64,000 nt of DNA from Branchiostoma floridae. Lineage: Eukaryota > Chordata > Leptocardii > Amphioxiformes > Branchiostomatidae. The DNA is taken from assembly GCF_000003815.2 (NCBI RefSeq), contig NC_049984.1:4404927-4468926 (forward strand), given 5' to 3'. A program made the position numbers and the translations under genes. Within the stretch, counting starts at the first letter, position 1; every line of letters starts with the position of its first letter. This document shows, in pieces, positions 1-10,739 of the stretch. The notes beneath the pieces were generated by a model that was not told the origin of the DNA, did no database searches, and saw only the letters and a list, made by a program, of their open reading frames with translations.

Positions 1-1099
1 AAATACACTTCTGTCTTATGACTGAAAAAGATGTCCTGTCATTTTAGCTGTTTTTTATGGCTTGCCTTTTATCCAAAAAGGTCAAATCTTTAAATCCATC
101 ACAGAACATAATGACCTTCTAGGTACGTCCAGAATTTTGTGTTGCACAATAGAATTTATCAATCTATTCATTGATTTTTGATCTATTAAACTTCTCTGTT
201 ACAAAACGGGGGAAGAGACAGACCAGGTGATTATATTGATACTCCTCTAGAAGCTGTCCCTCCGACACAAGATGTCATGAATAAGCTATACCATATAGAA
301 GTACACAGGAAATGGTCACAGTTACAGTTAAGATTTACTACGGCTCATTAAAAAGCTATGGGACTGACTGACTGACTGACTGTAAAGAAATACCTTACAA
401 ATATAACATAAGTACAAAACCAAAATAGCGACAAAATAAGACCATGACGATTGTAGATTACACCAAAGAGTCTGGCATGACACTGAGCTCTGAGCTCGCA
501 AGCTTGAACTTCATTAACTTCAACCAAGGACAATATAACGTCCTTGCTTCAATGGCATATTTCTATTGGCAATCTGATAACTGAAAGCCTATTCATTTGA
601 GTTTCAATGTGTCAATGTGCTTTCTGCAAAAAAAATCAAATTCAAATATTTGAAAGGTATCGTACTCATCCAAAAGCTAAAGGATGTTGAAAAGGAACAC
701 TTTGACTACGGCTTGTCTCAGCAGTGCAATGTAACATGACACGATAGGTCAGTTAATGAATGAACTTGTATTTTTGTTATCTTTCTAATATATGTATCTT
801 GTAATAATCTTTGGTTTCTTGATTTTGATCATTGAACTCTGAAAATAGAATGTACATGCACAGCTGCAGGAGATACAGGATAAACAAATAACAGAAATAT
901 CAAGCTATATGTATTTGTAGATCCAAGCAAAGTCAAAGTCATGTACCATAGCTAAGAATAGCAATCCAAAAACCAGGGTACACAAAATTTTATTCCCCAA
1001 TTCCTTGCAGTAAAACTACATGATAATACACCTTTCTGAAAGCAGAAGCAAAGTCCTTGGATTTTGAATGAGCAAATCATACTTTCAACACTTCCACAA
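1..1099. other. gene-free stretch
   Basis: AT-rich sequence with no convincing exon. The only structure I see is a short GACT tetranucleotide run near 361-382. Open frames here are short and lack family signatures. Confidence 0.4.
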
Positions 1100-1102
1100 T
1101 TA

Positions 1103-1301
1103 TAGAGCACAGTCCAAACCACAACTGACGGGGACAGTGCCATTTCCATTGCGGATGCGAGGCTCGTGTAAGTAAATGCGTCTACACACATTCCTAGACT
1201 TTCTGCTTGACTCCACCAGATCGAGTGCACACAAGATCTTGTCTGCTCTAAGTAACAGTTCCCACAACCCTTTTTCTTGCTCCAAAACAAGTCCCTGCAA
1301 A
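1103..1301 (-). CDS. possible terminal exon, unknown protein
   Basis: On the minus strand a pyrimidine-rich tract ending in TTTGCAG sits directly before an open frame of about 65 codons that runs to a stop near 1101. The frame has ordinary protein composition with a charged, helix-prone stretch (QEKGLWELLLRADKILCALD) and then a basic segment (SSRKSRNVCRRIYLHEPRI). I do not recognise the family. No partner exon was identified with confidence, so this could be the last exon of a minus-strand gene, a pseudogene piece, or chance. Confidence 0.3.
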
Positions 1302-1329
1302 GGGAGGAGAACTAAAAGCAGAACGTGCC

Positions 1330-2430
1330 CCCGCCTTTTGATGATCTAACCTTTTACATGTGATCAAAGCGTACGTGGAGCTCCCCTGCGCCGTGATGGA
1401 AGGCGAATGAAACTCGAAATTTGTCATCTCTTTGATAAAAGATGGATTGTATCCTTGTGTGATTCATCGATTTGCTCACTGAATCTCTGTAAGAACAGAG
1501 AGAGAACCTACCCAGCAGGAAAAAGAGCCCTGGGGCTTTTATGATATCAGCTTGGATAGACCCTGATTAATGTTTGCCTGGCCAACTCCTCTCCGTGGAG
1601 AACTACTTGCAACTATCGATTGGACACAACACATGTTGACTCGGATTTTCCAATATGTTGCTTTCAATTTGACGTTGCCGCATGATGCATTCCATAAAAG
1701 CAATTCCATTTCCTGTGTGAGGTCAGGAAGAATCTGGCACTAGACCAGTGCCACAGAATAACATAAGGGGGACTCAAAACACTGGCCACATAATATTAGG
1801 CATTTTTGCACCCCAAAGGTTGGCGCTGTGCACCTATGTACTGCAACTAGATAAAGATTTGGAGATTACCTTCCTGGCGTATTGAGTGACATCCATAGCT
1901 CTTTATTTCAAGCATCACTACCTTTGTGATTAATTTTTGTGTGAGACGTTGCTGTTACATTTGACAAATTTTATGCTACATACATAGAGTACATCAGCTG
2001 GAGTACATTGTAATTACAAGTTTATTGGCCAGTTTGTGTCCGAAGGCTAATTGCAAAAAACACCGCACAAACATACGGGACATAACTGTGACAATAGACA
2101 GTGACTTAAACATTATTGTGAAAAGAGACTTCTCAAAGACTGTTGAGAAAAGAGACTACTCAAAATGTTGTTGCACATAGCACCTAGTACTACATTTGTA
2201 TAACAGACAAGTCGATATAGATTAACTGAAACTGATATAGGAGTGTCAAGCAAGATGGGGAAGTACAGATTGGAAGAGATTAACAGGTAATTGTCCCACT
2301 CATTGTTTGGGAACTCATCTTCCTACGTACTATCTACTTTCTTGTTGATTAACTACTTAAACTACTATCTTGTAAATTTACTATGTTAAATCTGTCATTT
2401 TGAGGAAAAACCGTCAATTTTGTGTCATGA
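1330..2430. other. gene-free stretch
   Basis: No exon, RNA gene or clear repeat was identified. The sequence is mixed composition with scattered AT-rich runs. Confidence 0.4.
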
Positions 2431-2529
2431 AGACTTGAATCAAATTTTTGGGACGGAGTGAATGAAATTGTTTTCCATTCCAACAAGTGAATTTCTGTCC
2501 TGGGATGGAAGTATGGGTCCTGGATGAAG

Positions 2530-3160
2530 GTCAAGGTAGTACAAAGAATACAACAGGACTTGCAGAGAAAGACGACCCGTGGATTTAAACCTGGTCCAAT
2601 AGACATGAGAAGTAGAGCCATATAGATCTTGTCTTGTAATGTCAGATGAACCCAAAAGTCCAGGGTTATACAAAGAATACAACAGTACTGGCAGAAAAAG
2701 ACAACCCATGGGTTGTCTTCTAATGAGAAGGAGAGCCATGGAGATCTTGTCTCGCAATATCAGATGAACCCAAAGGTCCAGCGCTGTACCAAGAACACAA
2801 TGGGACTCGCAGAGAAAGACAACCTGTGGGTTTAAACCAATGAGAAGGAGAGCAAGGGAGATCTTGTCTCGCAACATCAGATGAACCCAAAAGTCCAGCG
2901 CTGTACCAAGAAGACAACAGGACTGGCAGAGAAAGACAACCCATAGGATTAAACCAATGAGAAGGAGAGCAATGGAGATTTTGTCTCCCAATGAAAGACC
3001 ACCCATGGGTTTAAACCAATAGACATGAAAAGTAGAGCCATAGAGATCTTGTCTTGTAATATCAGATGAACCAAAGGTCCAGCGCTGTACCAAAAACACA
3101 ACGGGACTCGCAGAGAAAGACAACCTGTGGGTTTAAACCAATAGACACGCACATCCATCA
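2530..3160. repeat. minisatellite array, period about 118 bp
   Basis: About five diverged copies of a unit of roughly 118 bp. The marker CAGATGAACC recurs near 2642, 2762, 2879 and 3064, and GAGAAAGAC recurs near 2567, 2813, 2931 and 3113. One copy boundary near 2990-3060 is rearranged. The array keeps several minus-strand frames open, the longest about 227 codons at 2440-3123, but the unit length is not a multiple of three and the predicted peptide only echoes the repeat. I therefore do not call a gene. Confidence 0.8.
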
Positions 3161-3564
3161 AGAGGTAACAACAGGGCACCGCGGCAATCTGTTTCATCAG
3201 AGAGAGCTCCGCACAATTCCAGTTATTCCACCGTCAAGGCACGCCGACGGGCAGGCTTATATTTGGATAAATGTGCACTTAACAAAGGCTCCCTAATAGG
3301 TCTGAGGGATGATCATATTAATATGTTAACTCAAAGGGAAGGACTGTAACGTATAAGATGAAACGTCGTTCTCGAAAAACTAGGCTGATCTAGTATGGAG
3401 GACAATTTCAATGACAACCTCTTATAAAGTTTTGAGGCGATAACTTTTCTAACGTTGACAAAACTGCTCATCATGCCCCGGTCATTGAACCTCCGTCAAT
3501 CAGCAAATTACACAACTACCAGGATATCACATTATTCAAGTTAAAGTTGCCCTTACATCTGTAA

Positions 3565-3812
3565 CAGATGCTTAGGGTTGGTGCCCATCTCCGTTTCTGT
3601 TGCCCTTGGGCCACACATTTGTGCAAGCCACAACAGCAGGTGGCTCGTGCCCTTTTAAACTCCCATACTCTTCCTCATTAGTCCTGAGTGCTAAGCAGAG
3701 AAAGCAGCATGTATCATTTTTAAAGTTTCTGGTATGACTTGGCCGGGGATCAAACTCACGACCTACCGAATGCAATGGGAACACTCTACCTACTCAGCCA
3801 ATTTGCACCTGT
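3565..3812 (-). repeat. tRNA-derived SINE, minus orientation
   Basis: Read on the minus strand this matches the element at 21651-21945. It has a tRNA-like head with a B-box-like GAGTTTGATCCCCGGCC, a middle part containing GCTTAGCACTCAG, and a tail near the phrase for 'gggcaccaacc'. The same family occurs in the opposite orientation in this window, so it is dispersed. A fragment also lies near 42480-42530. Confidence 0.65.
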
Positions 3813-4062
3813 TCATCACATTATAGTTGTGGAATTATTACTAATCATCATACAGGAAGGACAGGAGGTATAGACTCAACTCAGGATGTAGAAGCTTCTG
3901 CTGTACATTCACCAACTTGTGCATCCTGTTTCCTGTAGAATCATTATTGCACACTTGGAGAGGCAGATTTGGGGGGTAATTGCTTTACTGCAAACCTGTT
4001 TCGCTTTTAATGATGTGAACGGTATTTACATAATAAGCAACATCTATTTGTAGATATATCAA

Positions 4063-4705
4063 GTGTTTTGTTGACAAAATGGCACGCTGCTTCAGAGCTA
4101 CAATAATTGCCAATTTCAAACTAGAGGCAGAAGATGAAGATGTTCTGGGGCCAAATTGTTGAATCATTTCTAATTGGGCAACACTCTTAAAGTTTGTAGT
4201 TACATAAAAAGTGTTTTGTTGACAATAGGACACCTTGCTACAGTGCAATAATTTCCAATTTCCAACTAGAGGCAGAAGATGAGGATATTCCTTGGGCCAA
4301 ATTGTTACATTATTTCTAATTGGGCAACGCTCTGGTAGCAATATCTATTAATTTTGTAGTTACATGAAAAGTTGTTTTGCTGACAATAGGACACGTTGCT
4401 ACAGTACAATAATTTCTAGGTGTCCAATTTCCAACTAGAGACAGGAAATAAAGATACTTAGGGGCAAAAGTGTTGAATTATTCCTAATTTGGCAACACTC
4501 TGGTAGCAACATCTGTTTGTAGTTCCATGAAAAGTGTTTTGCTGACGATAGGACACATTGATTCAATGAAATAATGCAACTGCTACAAGTTAGTACAATA
4601 ATTGTCAGGTGCCCAATTTCCAACAGTACTAGAGACAGAAAATGAAGATATTTGGGGGCAAAAATGTTGAATTATTTCTATTTGGGCAACACTCTGGTAG
4701 CAATA
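4063..4705. repeat. tandem repeat, period about 150-160 bp
   Basis: Four diverged copies begin near 4063, 4211, 4371 and 4532. Each carries GTGTTTTG(T/C)TGAC, then a block like CCAATTTCCAACTAGAG and ATTGGGCAACACTC. Small open frames across it are by-products of the repeat. Confidence 0.8.
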
Positions 4706-4709
4706 TCTA

Positions 4710-6780
4710 TTTCTATACAAAATGTACACTTCATAATATCATACAATACTGACTTCAAGTTACGTTATTACACATTCGAAATTCTGCATACGTATGAGTG
4801 ACCCTGCAGAAACATGCTAATCAAACTATTTTGAGCACTCCAACGCCACCTGTTGATCTGAATGCAATATTTCCTGGTGACCTAAAGTCGATGTACTCGA
4901 ACATTATTTGAAAATGGCAGGATAAGATGCAGACTCAACCTAAAGAACTGCGCACATGACGCGGCTGACCTCTGACCCCTGCGTGGTTGTCGCTCTGACA
5001 GAGGTTGAATGCATCCGAGTCAGTTTTTCCTAATCTCGAACCAGATCCACGGTGCCCGTTTGACTCCCTTGGCCGGCTACACTCCTTGGCCAGCTTTGAT
5101 ACTATCTTATGGCACTGTAGGATCTGCTTGGAGATTAAGTTTTTCCGTGCATCAGTTATCTTGCTAATCTAGTCCAATCCTTCATTCTTTCAGCCTACAT
5201 ATTTGCTTATAATGTTGGCATCTTCTTTGACCTCTGATGTCTTCAACCTTGGGAGATTAAAATCTGTGCCATCTAATGTCTTTATGTGGAAGTAATTTGT
5301 CTACGATTGTGATATACTTACTTCTTCTCTTTTCAACTTAAGTACATGTAATAGTAACTTAGTAAGCTGAAATAATCACTGTAACTGTATCACCAGTTGA
5401 ATTTCGTTGACTTGAAAATTTAACTGCACTTGACTTTTCATTCTTTCAGAAAATAAAGCTTGATAAAAGTATAAGATAGAGTCAATTGTCATATTTGCAA
5501 TAAGTATTGGTCTTACACATGGAAATCAGGTCGGTTAATATGTGGAATTTTGTGGGGAAGTTTTGGAAAAAGCACTAGTTTCCTTAGGGTCTTGTCAAGA
5601 TCGTTTAAAAACAGTTACTTGTGACTTTTGAAACGTGAGAAGGCTATGATCTAACTTTTGCAAATTAACAATAAAACTCTTTCATTAGATTTCCATTATA
5701 TGCAATCTACACACACGTCAATGCTTATAAATAATCATTGTTTAACTTTAAGTTAGTAACTGTATTCTAATAATTTTAATGCTTGTGGGGAAAAATTAGC
5801 TTTTTGGTACCTTTTTACCTCTTGTTTGGAATTTTCCTCCATTGTTGAATTTTGGCAGTTTCAACTTAGTTGTCAAAGGTTACCCTTGGGGGTCAAAGGT
5901 CACAATGACAATTTCTCGGACAACTATAACAAACAATGACTTAATTCACAGATATAACATGACACTATGCAAACAATTGGAAATTTAGCAGAATTTGCCC
6001 CCCCCCCCTCCCCTGAAAGATTTTGACTTGACATTCACTAACTGCACTATATGTACAAGGTCACACTTATCAACCAGATGGGGAGTCAATTGAATTACAA
6101 GGACTAGAGTGACAAAAGAAATGGAATTTTCTTGTACGGACTGCGTGTTAATAGATGATTCCAGGGCGAATTTCCGCCGTCCTGATTAAATAAAGTGTGT
6201 CGTCAAACTAAAAAGCAGTGTTTTGTATCCGAATACAAGATCAATGCTCTCGCCCACTCGCAGTGACGGGCGCTACAGTTTAAAGTGACATGCCGGGGTG
6301 ATGATGAACGAACGCGCTGACTCTTTCTGACGGAATATACACAATTACATCACGGCACATATTGGGCACCCAGTAAATCAATAAGTATTACATTATTGTG
6401 CATTTACTCGGCGCAGCCAGTATTTTTCCATTAAAGTAACCAGTGTTTTATGGCAACGAGAACCACTTTGCCTCAGCCAATATGTTAGGAGTTATAACTC
6501 ACCTTCAAAAGCCATAATCCAGTTCATAAATCACGCAGTGCATTTAATTTTCCTGAAATGATATTCCCCCTCTATGATATTGCTGTATCTGATGGAAGTT
6601 TGACCGGCGTCGTTTCTCTTGGCTGGGATGGATGGAAGGACAATACAAAGTGGAGGGTATTTGGGAGAACCTATTTAGGGGTATCTTTGATGATGCATGC
6701 CCGCTGAGGGCCCGTGAGCATGGTCCATCCATATGTCCTGAGATAAAAGAAAAGCTGGGATGACTGTGACGGGATTGGAT
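4710..6780. other. gene-free stretch with a candidate regulatory block
   Basis: No exons were recognised. The part from about 6130 to 6740 is more balanced in composition than its surroundings and dense in AT-core motifs such as TAATTACATC-like and CCAAT-like words, which is what conserved non-coding elements look like. This is only an impression from composition. The low-complexity C run near 6000 is a simple repeat. Confidence 0.3.
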
Positions 6781-7015
6781 AGGGTGATGCCTTCCAGGAA
6801 TTTATAATTTATTGTCTATTTAATATTTGTTCTCTGAGTGTAAAACTTTGTGTAAAAGCTACATTGTTGTATGCCTTTTTACTGATAGTAGGAAAAGATG
6901 TATTACATGAAACAGTATAAATTGTTTTGGAATATATAGATGGATTTAATATATATACATCTGAAGTGAAATAAATGCAATGAGGAAGGCCATGCCTTTC
7001 AGAAATTTATAATTT

Positions 7016-7476
7016 TGTAACAGTGGGGGGTTTAAGTAGTGCTAACTGTCCATGCCAAATGCCTGTCAGGCTTTTGGCTCGATCAGTTAGACCGCTGGTG
7101 TTGTGATCCTAAGGACCGTAGGTCGGGATATTTGTAATATATATTGTTTATTTCTGTTCTACTCGCCCCTCTGACTTCTTACATTGGCGCCCGACGTGGC
7201 CCTGGTGGATAACAGGCCGGAGATGTGCCTGCCCACAGGGTGCTCGAACTCGGAGATTCGAGGACGAATCTTGAGAAGAAGAGGGGGAGTAGTGTAACAG
7301 TGGGGGGTTTAAGTAGTGCTAACTGTCCATGCCAAACGCCTGTCAGGCTTTTGGCTCGATCAGTTAGACCGCTGGTGTTGTGATCCTAAGGACCCGGGTT
7401 CGATTCCCGGGTCGGTCGGGATATTTGTAATATATATTGTTTATTTCTGTTCTACTCGCCCCTCTGACTTCTTACA
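7016..7476 (+). mobile_element. TRIM (miniature non-coding LTR retrotransposon)
   Basis: Two near-identical long terminal repeats (7016-7183, 168 bp; 7293-7476, 184 bp) start with TGTAACAG and end with TTCTTACA. They flank an internal region of only 109 bp. Right after the left LTR, at 7185, lies a primer binding site TGGCGCCCGACGTGGCCC, close to the known site for tRNA-Lys (TGGCGCCCAACGTGGGGC). Just before the right LTR is a purine-rich tract AGAAGAAGAGGGGGAGTAG at 7274-7292. A 4-bp target duplication ATTT flanks it (7012-7015 and 7477-7480). There is no coding capacity, so it would move with the enzymes of an autonomous partner. The LTRs differ mainly by a 16-bp deletion in the left one. 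Confidence 0.9.
7352..7413 (+). promoter_or_regulatory. tRNA-like A and B boxes inside the right LTR
   Basis: TGGCTCGATCAG at 7352 fits a pol III A box, and GGTTCGATTCC at 7397-7407 is a consensus B box inside a perfect T-arm (CCCGG stem, 7-nt loop). Box spacing is about 45 nt, normal for a tRNA promoter. The acceptor stem does not pair, so this is not a working tRNA. The left LTR has lost the B box by a 16-bp deletion near 7122. Confidence 0.7.
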
Positions 7477-7959
7477 ATTTATTGTCTATTTATCTGTTCT
7501 CTGAGTAAAAACTTTGTGTGATAACTTGCCATTTTTGCTGGCTGTTGGAAAAGATTGATTACATGAAACATTATCAATTGTTTTTGAACTTAGTAAAAGT
7601 TGAAGTTAAATACATTAAAAGACAACTATAACAGAAAAAAATCCATAACGACAAGTATCACAATTCCACAGGGTACCCTACCGAAGACTGGCCAAATTGA
7701 AAAAGAAATGAAAACCTTTTCTATAATGGCCATTGAATACCTGAACACCTCAATCGGCATGACTGCAATGGGACAAAGGGGGCGATGAAGTCCAGAAATT
7801 TGCAATGACAATACTATTCATCTGTTCTTTAGTGGCACAAATGTAAAAATGTTGCCTTTTTTGCTGGTAGTATAGGAAAAGATCTAATTAATTACATGAA
7901 ACATTCATTAAAATTAGTGTCAAAAACTACTGCTTCTGCAGAACAACTTTGATTACGCA

Positions 7960-8318
7960 AATAAATTACTTACTAATAGATGCTTACAATGCAACAATTT
8001 TGTTTGATATTGCGATGCACGATAATACTACATGTATATGCACAAACATTGCTAAACATTGTATTGCGGTGACATTTTACAATACATAGCTCATTGACAT
8101 TTAAAAGATAAGTTATTTGCCCTTCAGTTTGACCAACAAATGATGTTTGTATTGTGACCTTCCTGTCTGCGTCACATACATCCAAATCATGTTCAACAAA
8201 AAAATGAAAAAGTAATTTACATAGCAAACATCAAGTTACTATAATGTGTTGCCTTGTAAAATGAAGATTGTACTGATTGCAATAAATTGCCTCTAAGTTT
8301 GAATAGAACATTTGATTA
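7960..8318. other. gene-free stretch
   Basis: AT-rich; no exon or repeat recognised before the palindrome that starts at 8320. Confidence 0.4.
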
Positions 8319-8319
8319 T

Positions 8320-8394
8320 TACTGTAAACTTCCTTCCTTTTAACAATCTTAACTGGACCAGTTAAGATTGTTAAAAGGAAGGAAGTTTACAGTA
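8320..8394. repeat. perfect 75-bp palindrome
   Basis: Arms of 37 nt (8320-8356 and 8358-8394) are exact reverse complements around one central base at 8357. There is effectively no loop, so it could extrude as a cruciform, or fold to a long hairpin if transcribed. No terminal element signature was found outside it. Confidence 0.95.
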
Positions 8395-8689
8395 CTAATT
8401 AGTGGAATCCAAATAATATCCACAATGTCGTGCAAAATATTAAAAACTATATAATCAGCAAATGAATGTACTTGCCTTGGACCAATACAAATGAACTGCG
8501 GTGTGACCACTATGACATTCCAACCAATGAATAATCTTCACTTATGCCTTAATCACATTCAAATATATGACAAAGCAAAGTTTATTGATTTTGAAATATG
8601 ACAGAAGTTACAACATTATGTATTTTTTTAGACATGGTACAGGAAGGCAGAGCCCATCCCTCTCTGGATCCTCTCACTGCCTTGTACCT

Positions 8690-8878
8690 CCCCAACCAAA
8701 GTCATTTTTACACCTGAGTGAATTAAGGTGTGCCACTGACGTTGTTTCAAAATAACTGATGTTGTTTCAAATGTCTGACCATTTACAAAATCATATCCAG
8801 TTGCTATTGAGTAACTGCTTTTTGGCATATCTTATTACCTGGATGTCTAACCTTCATCGACGTAAATATATTGAACAA
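8690..8878 (+). repeat. dispersed repeat with CCAGTTGC..GAGTAACTGC core
   Basis: Shares AAAATCATATCCAGTTGC, GAGTAACTGCTTTTTGGC and ACCTGGATGTCTAACCTTC with copies at 21454-21645, 33535-33690 and 38020-38115. The layout (TCTGACC..., then the core, then the CCTTC..CGACGTA tail) is constant, so this is one dispersed family. It may be the end of a Penelope-like or other retroelement, but that is a guess. Confidence 0.7.
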
Positions 8879-8879
8879 C

Positions 8880-9430
8880 TGCCAAATTGTATATTCTGGT
8901 CAAAAAGCTAAATTATACATCAAATACGCCAGACAAGGAAGTATATATTGCCATGACCTACATTGTGCACTGTATATTGAGCCCTCTCAGTATCCTCTAT
9001 TGAGTAATAAATATGTCATCCTTTACATGAAAGCCTGACATAAAACTCAGATTTTTCATGTACATTGGATGAGTACAAAAACTAATACCCGCATCTGTGT
9101 AGATCCCCAATAAAACTTTAAATGCATTTCTCTTTTTATGGGTTATTGCTGCCATAAGCGAATATTCCGTCAGAAATATTGCGTATTTCAATCAAATGCC
9201 ACTACGACTTCAACATGAGGGTGATTTGCGGATCCAAGAAAAAAAAGCACAGAGCAAGAACTGCAACAGTAGAATAAAGGTAAAAAGTCAACTATAACTT
9301 ATAAGGTGCAATGAGAGCCTATCCCTCTCCTTCCATCTCCCCAACCGAAGTCAACAAACTTCCACAAACTATTAGAATTAGAACAAGCCGAAGACACATT
9401 TTGTTATCAGTAGTCTAAATTTTAGTGCCC
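8880..9430. other. gene-free stretch
   Basis: No exon or RNA gene recognised. Confidence 0.4.
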
Positions 9431-9431
9431 T

Positions 9432-10050
9432 AAAATGCCATATTAAACAGCAGCAATCACAGGGAGAACAACAGATGAATGCAGCAGATGAGACCTGAGC
9501 TCAAATTTTTTCTGGAAACATTTCCTTAACAAACTACCAAAGCCCCAGATACATCATGTGCAGAAATCTGATATTTTCTTTGTAAGTATTCCAATATTCT
9601 ATTATCGGATATTGCATTTTGAACAGCAATCACAGAAAAGAAAAACAGATGCATGTAGAACTTGAAGATCAAAAATAATGGACAATTGACTTGAGCACAA
9701 ATTTTTCCATATTTTCCTTCACAGGCATATCTTATTAGCAAATAATAAACCACAAGAAGACCAAGGTACAGATATTTCCTTTGTCAGTATTCCAATATTT
9801 CATTATCTGATACGGCATTTTGAACAGAAATCACAGGAAAGAAAAACAGAATCTGATGTATGTAGAAGATCAAATCAACAATTGACCTGAGCTGACATTT
9901 TTCCATATTTTCCTTCACAGGCATGTCTTATTAGCCACAAGAAGCCCAAGGTACAGATATTTCCTTTGTCAGTATATTTCATTATCGGTTATGGCATTTT
10001 GAACAGCAATCACAGAAAGAATAACAGATGTATGTAGAAGATCAGATCGA
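9432..10050. repeat. tandem repeat, period about 170-205 bp
   Basis: Four diverged copies are marked by AACAGCAATCACAG-like words near 9450, 9620, 9825 and 9998, and by TTTTCCTTCACAGGCAT near 9710 and 9910. The short open frames across it mirror the repeat. Confidence 0.75.
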
Positions 10051-10333
10051 CAGTTGACAAATGACCCATCGGAAATGTTACTTGTAATCACCATCATTTC
10101 ATTCATCCTTCCGTGGGTCTGTTCCAACCTTTTAATGTCACACACAGGGAGAACCAACTCCCAGAAGAAAGGTGTTCCATCCGAGTTAAGCTTTCATTTC
10201 TCAATCCATCTGACCCTGACTTTCTCTTTTATCTCGGGTGTGACGTTGTCTCGTTACGCGCGAACCGGCGACTGCGCTCGCCATCACAAACCGGCTACGC
10301 TTGCCCTGTCGGAGCGCTTCTCCGTCATCAGTC

Positions 10334-10656
10334 NNNNNNNNNNNNNNNNNNNNNNNNNNNNNNNNNNNNNNNNNNNNNNNNNNNNNNNNNNNNNNNNNNN
10401 NNNNNNNNNNNNNNNNNNNNNNNNNNNNNNNNNNNNNNNNNNNNNNNNNNNNNNNNNNNNNNNNNNNNNNNNNNNNNNNNNNNNNNNNNNNNNNNNNNNN
10501 NNNNNNNNNNNNNNNNNNNNNNNNNNNNNNNNNNNNNNNNNNNNNNNNNNNNNNNNNNNNNNNNNNNNNNNNNNNNNNNNNNNNNNNNNNNNNNNNNNNN
10601 NNNNNNNNNNNNNNNNNNNNNNNNNNNNNNNNNNNNNNNNNNNNNNNNNNNNNNNN
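10334..10656. other. assembly gap (323 N)
   Basis: A run of 323 undetermined bases. The flanks are more GC-rich than the surroundings (10250-10333 and 10657-10740). All open frames crossing this point are artefacts of the N run. Confidence 1.
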
Positions 10657-10739
10657 TACAGTTTTGTAACGGTGATACACGGCGACAACCCGACCCTCTT
10701 TTTGTAACGAAGACAAAGTTCTGCTGTCCGTGCCCGGTT

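Larger units (their letters stand above)
6785..7950. repeat. three diverged copies of a local repeat, one interrupted by a TRIM
   Basis: Copies begin near 6790, 6985 and 7785. Each has a CCAGAAATTT-like start, CTATTTATCTGTTCTCTG-like middle and a GGAAAAGAT..ATTACATGAAACA block. The first copy has the uninterrupted string ATAATTTATTGTC. The second copy has the same site split by the LTR element at 7016-7476. The copies are spaced irregularly, partly because of that insertion. Confidence 0.75.

Noticed and set aside
7345-7420. Functional tRNA gene
   Set aside because: A and B boxes and T-arm are present, but the acceptor stem does not pair and the sequence lies inside an LTR.
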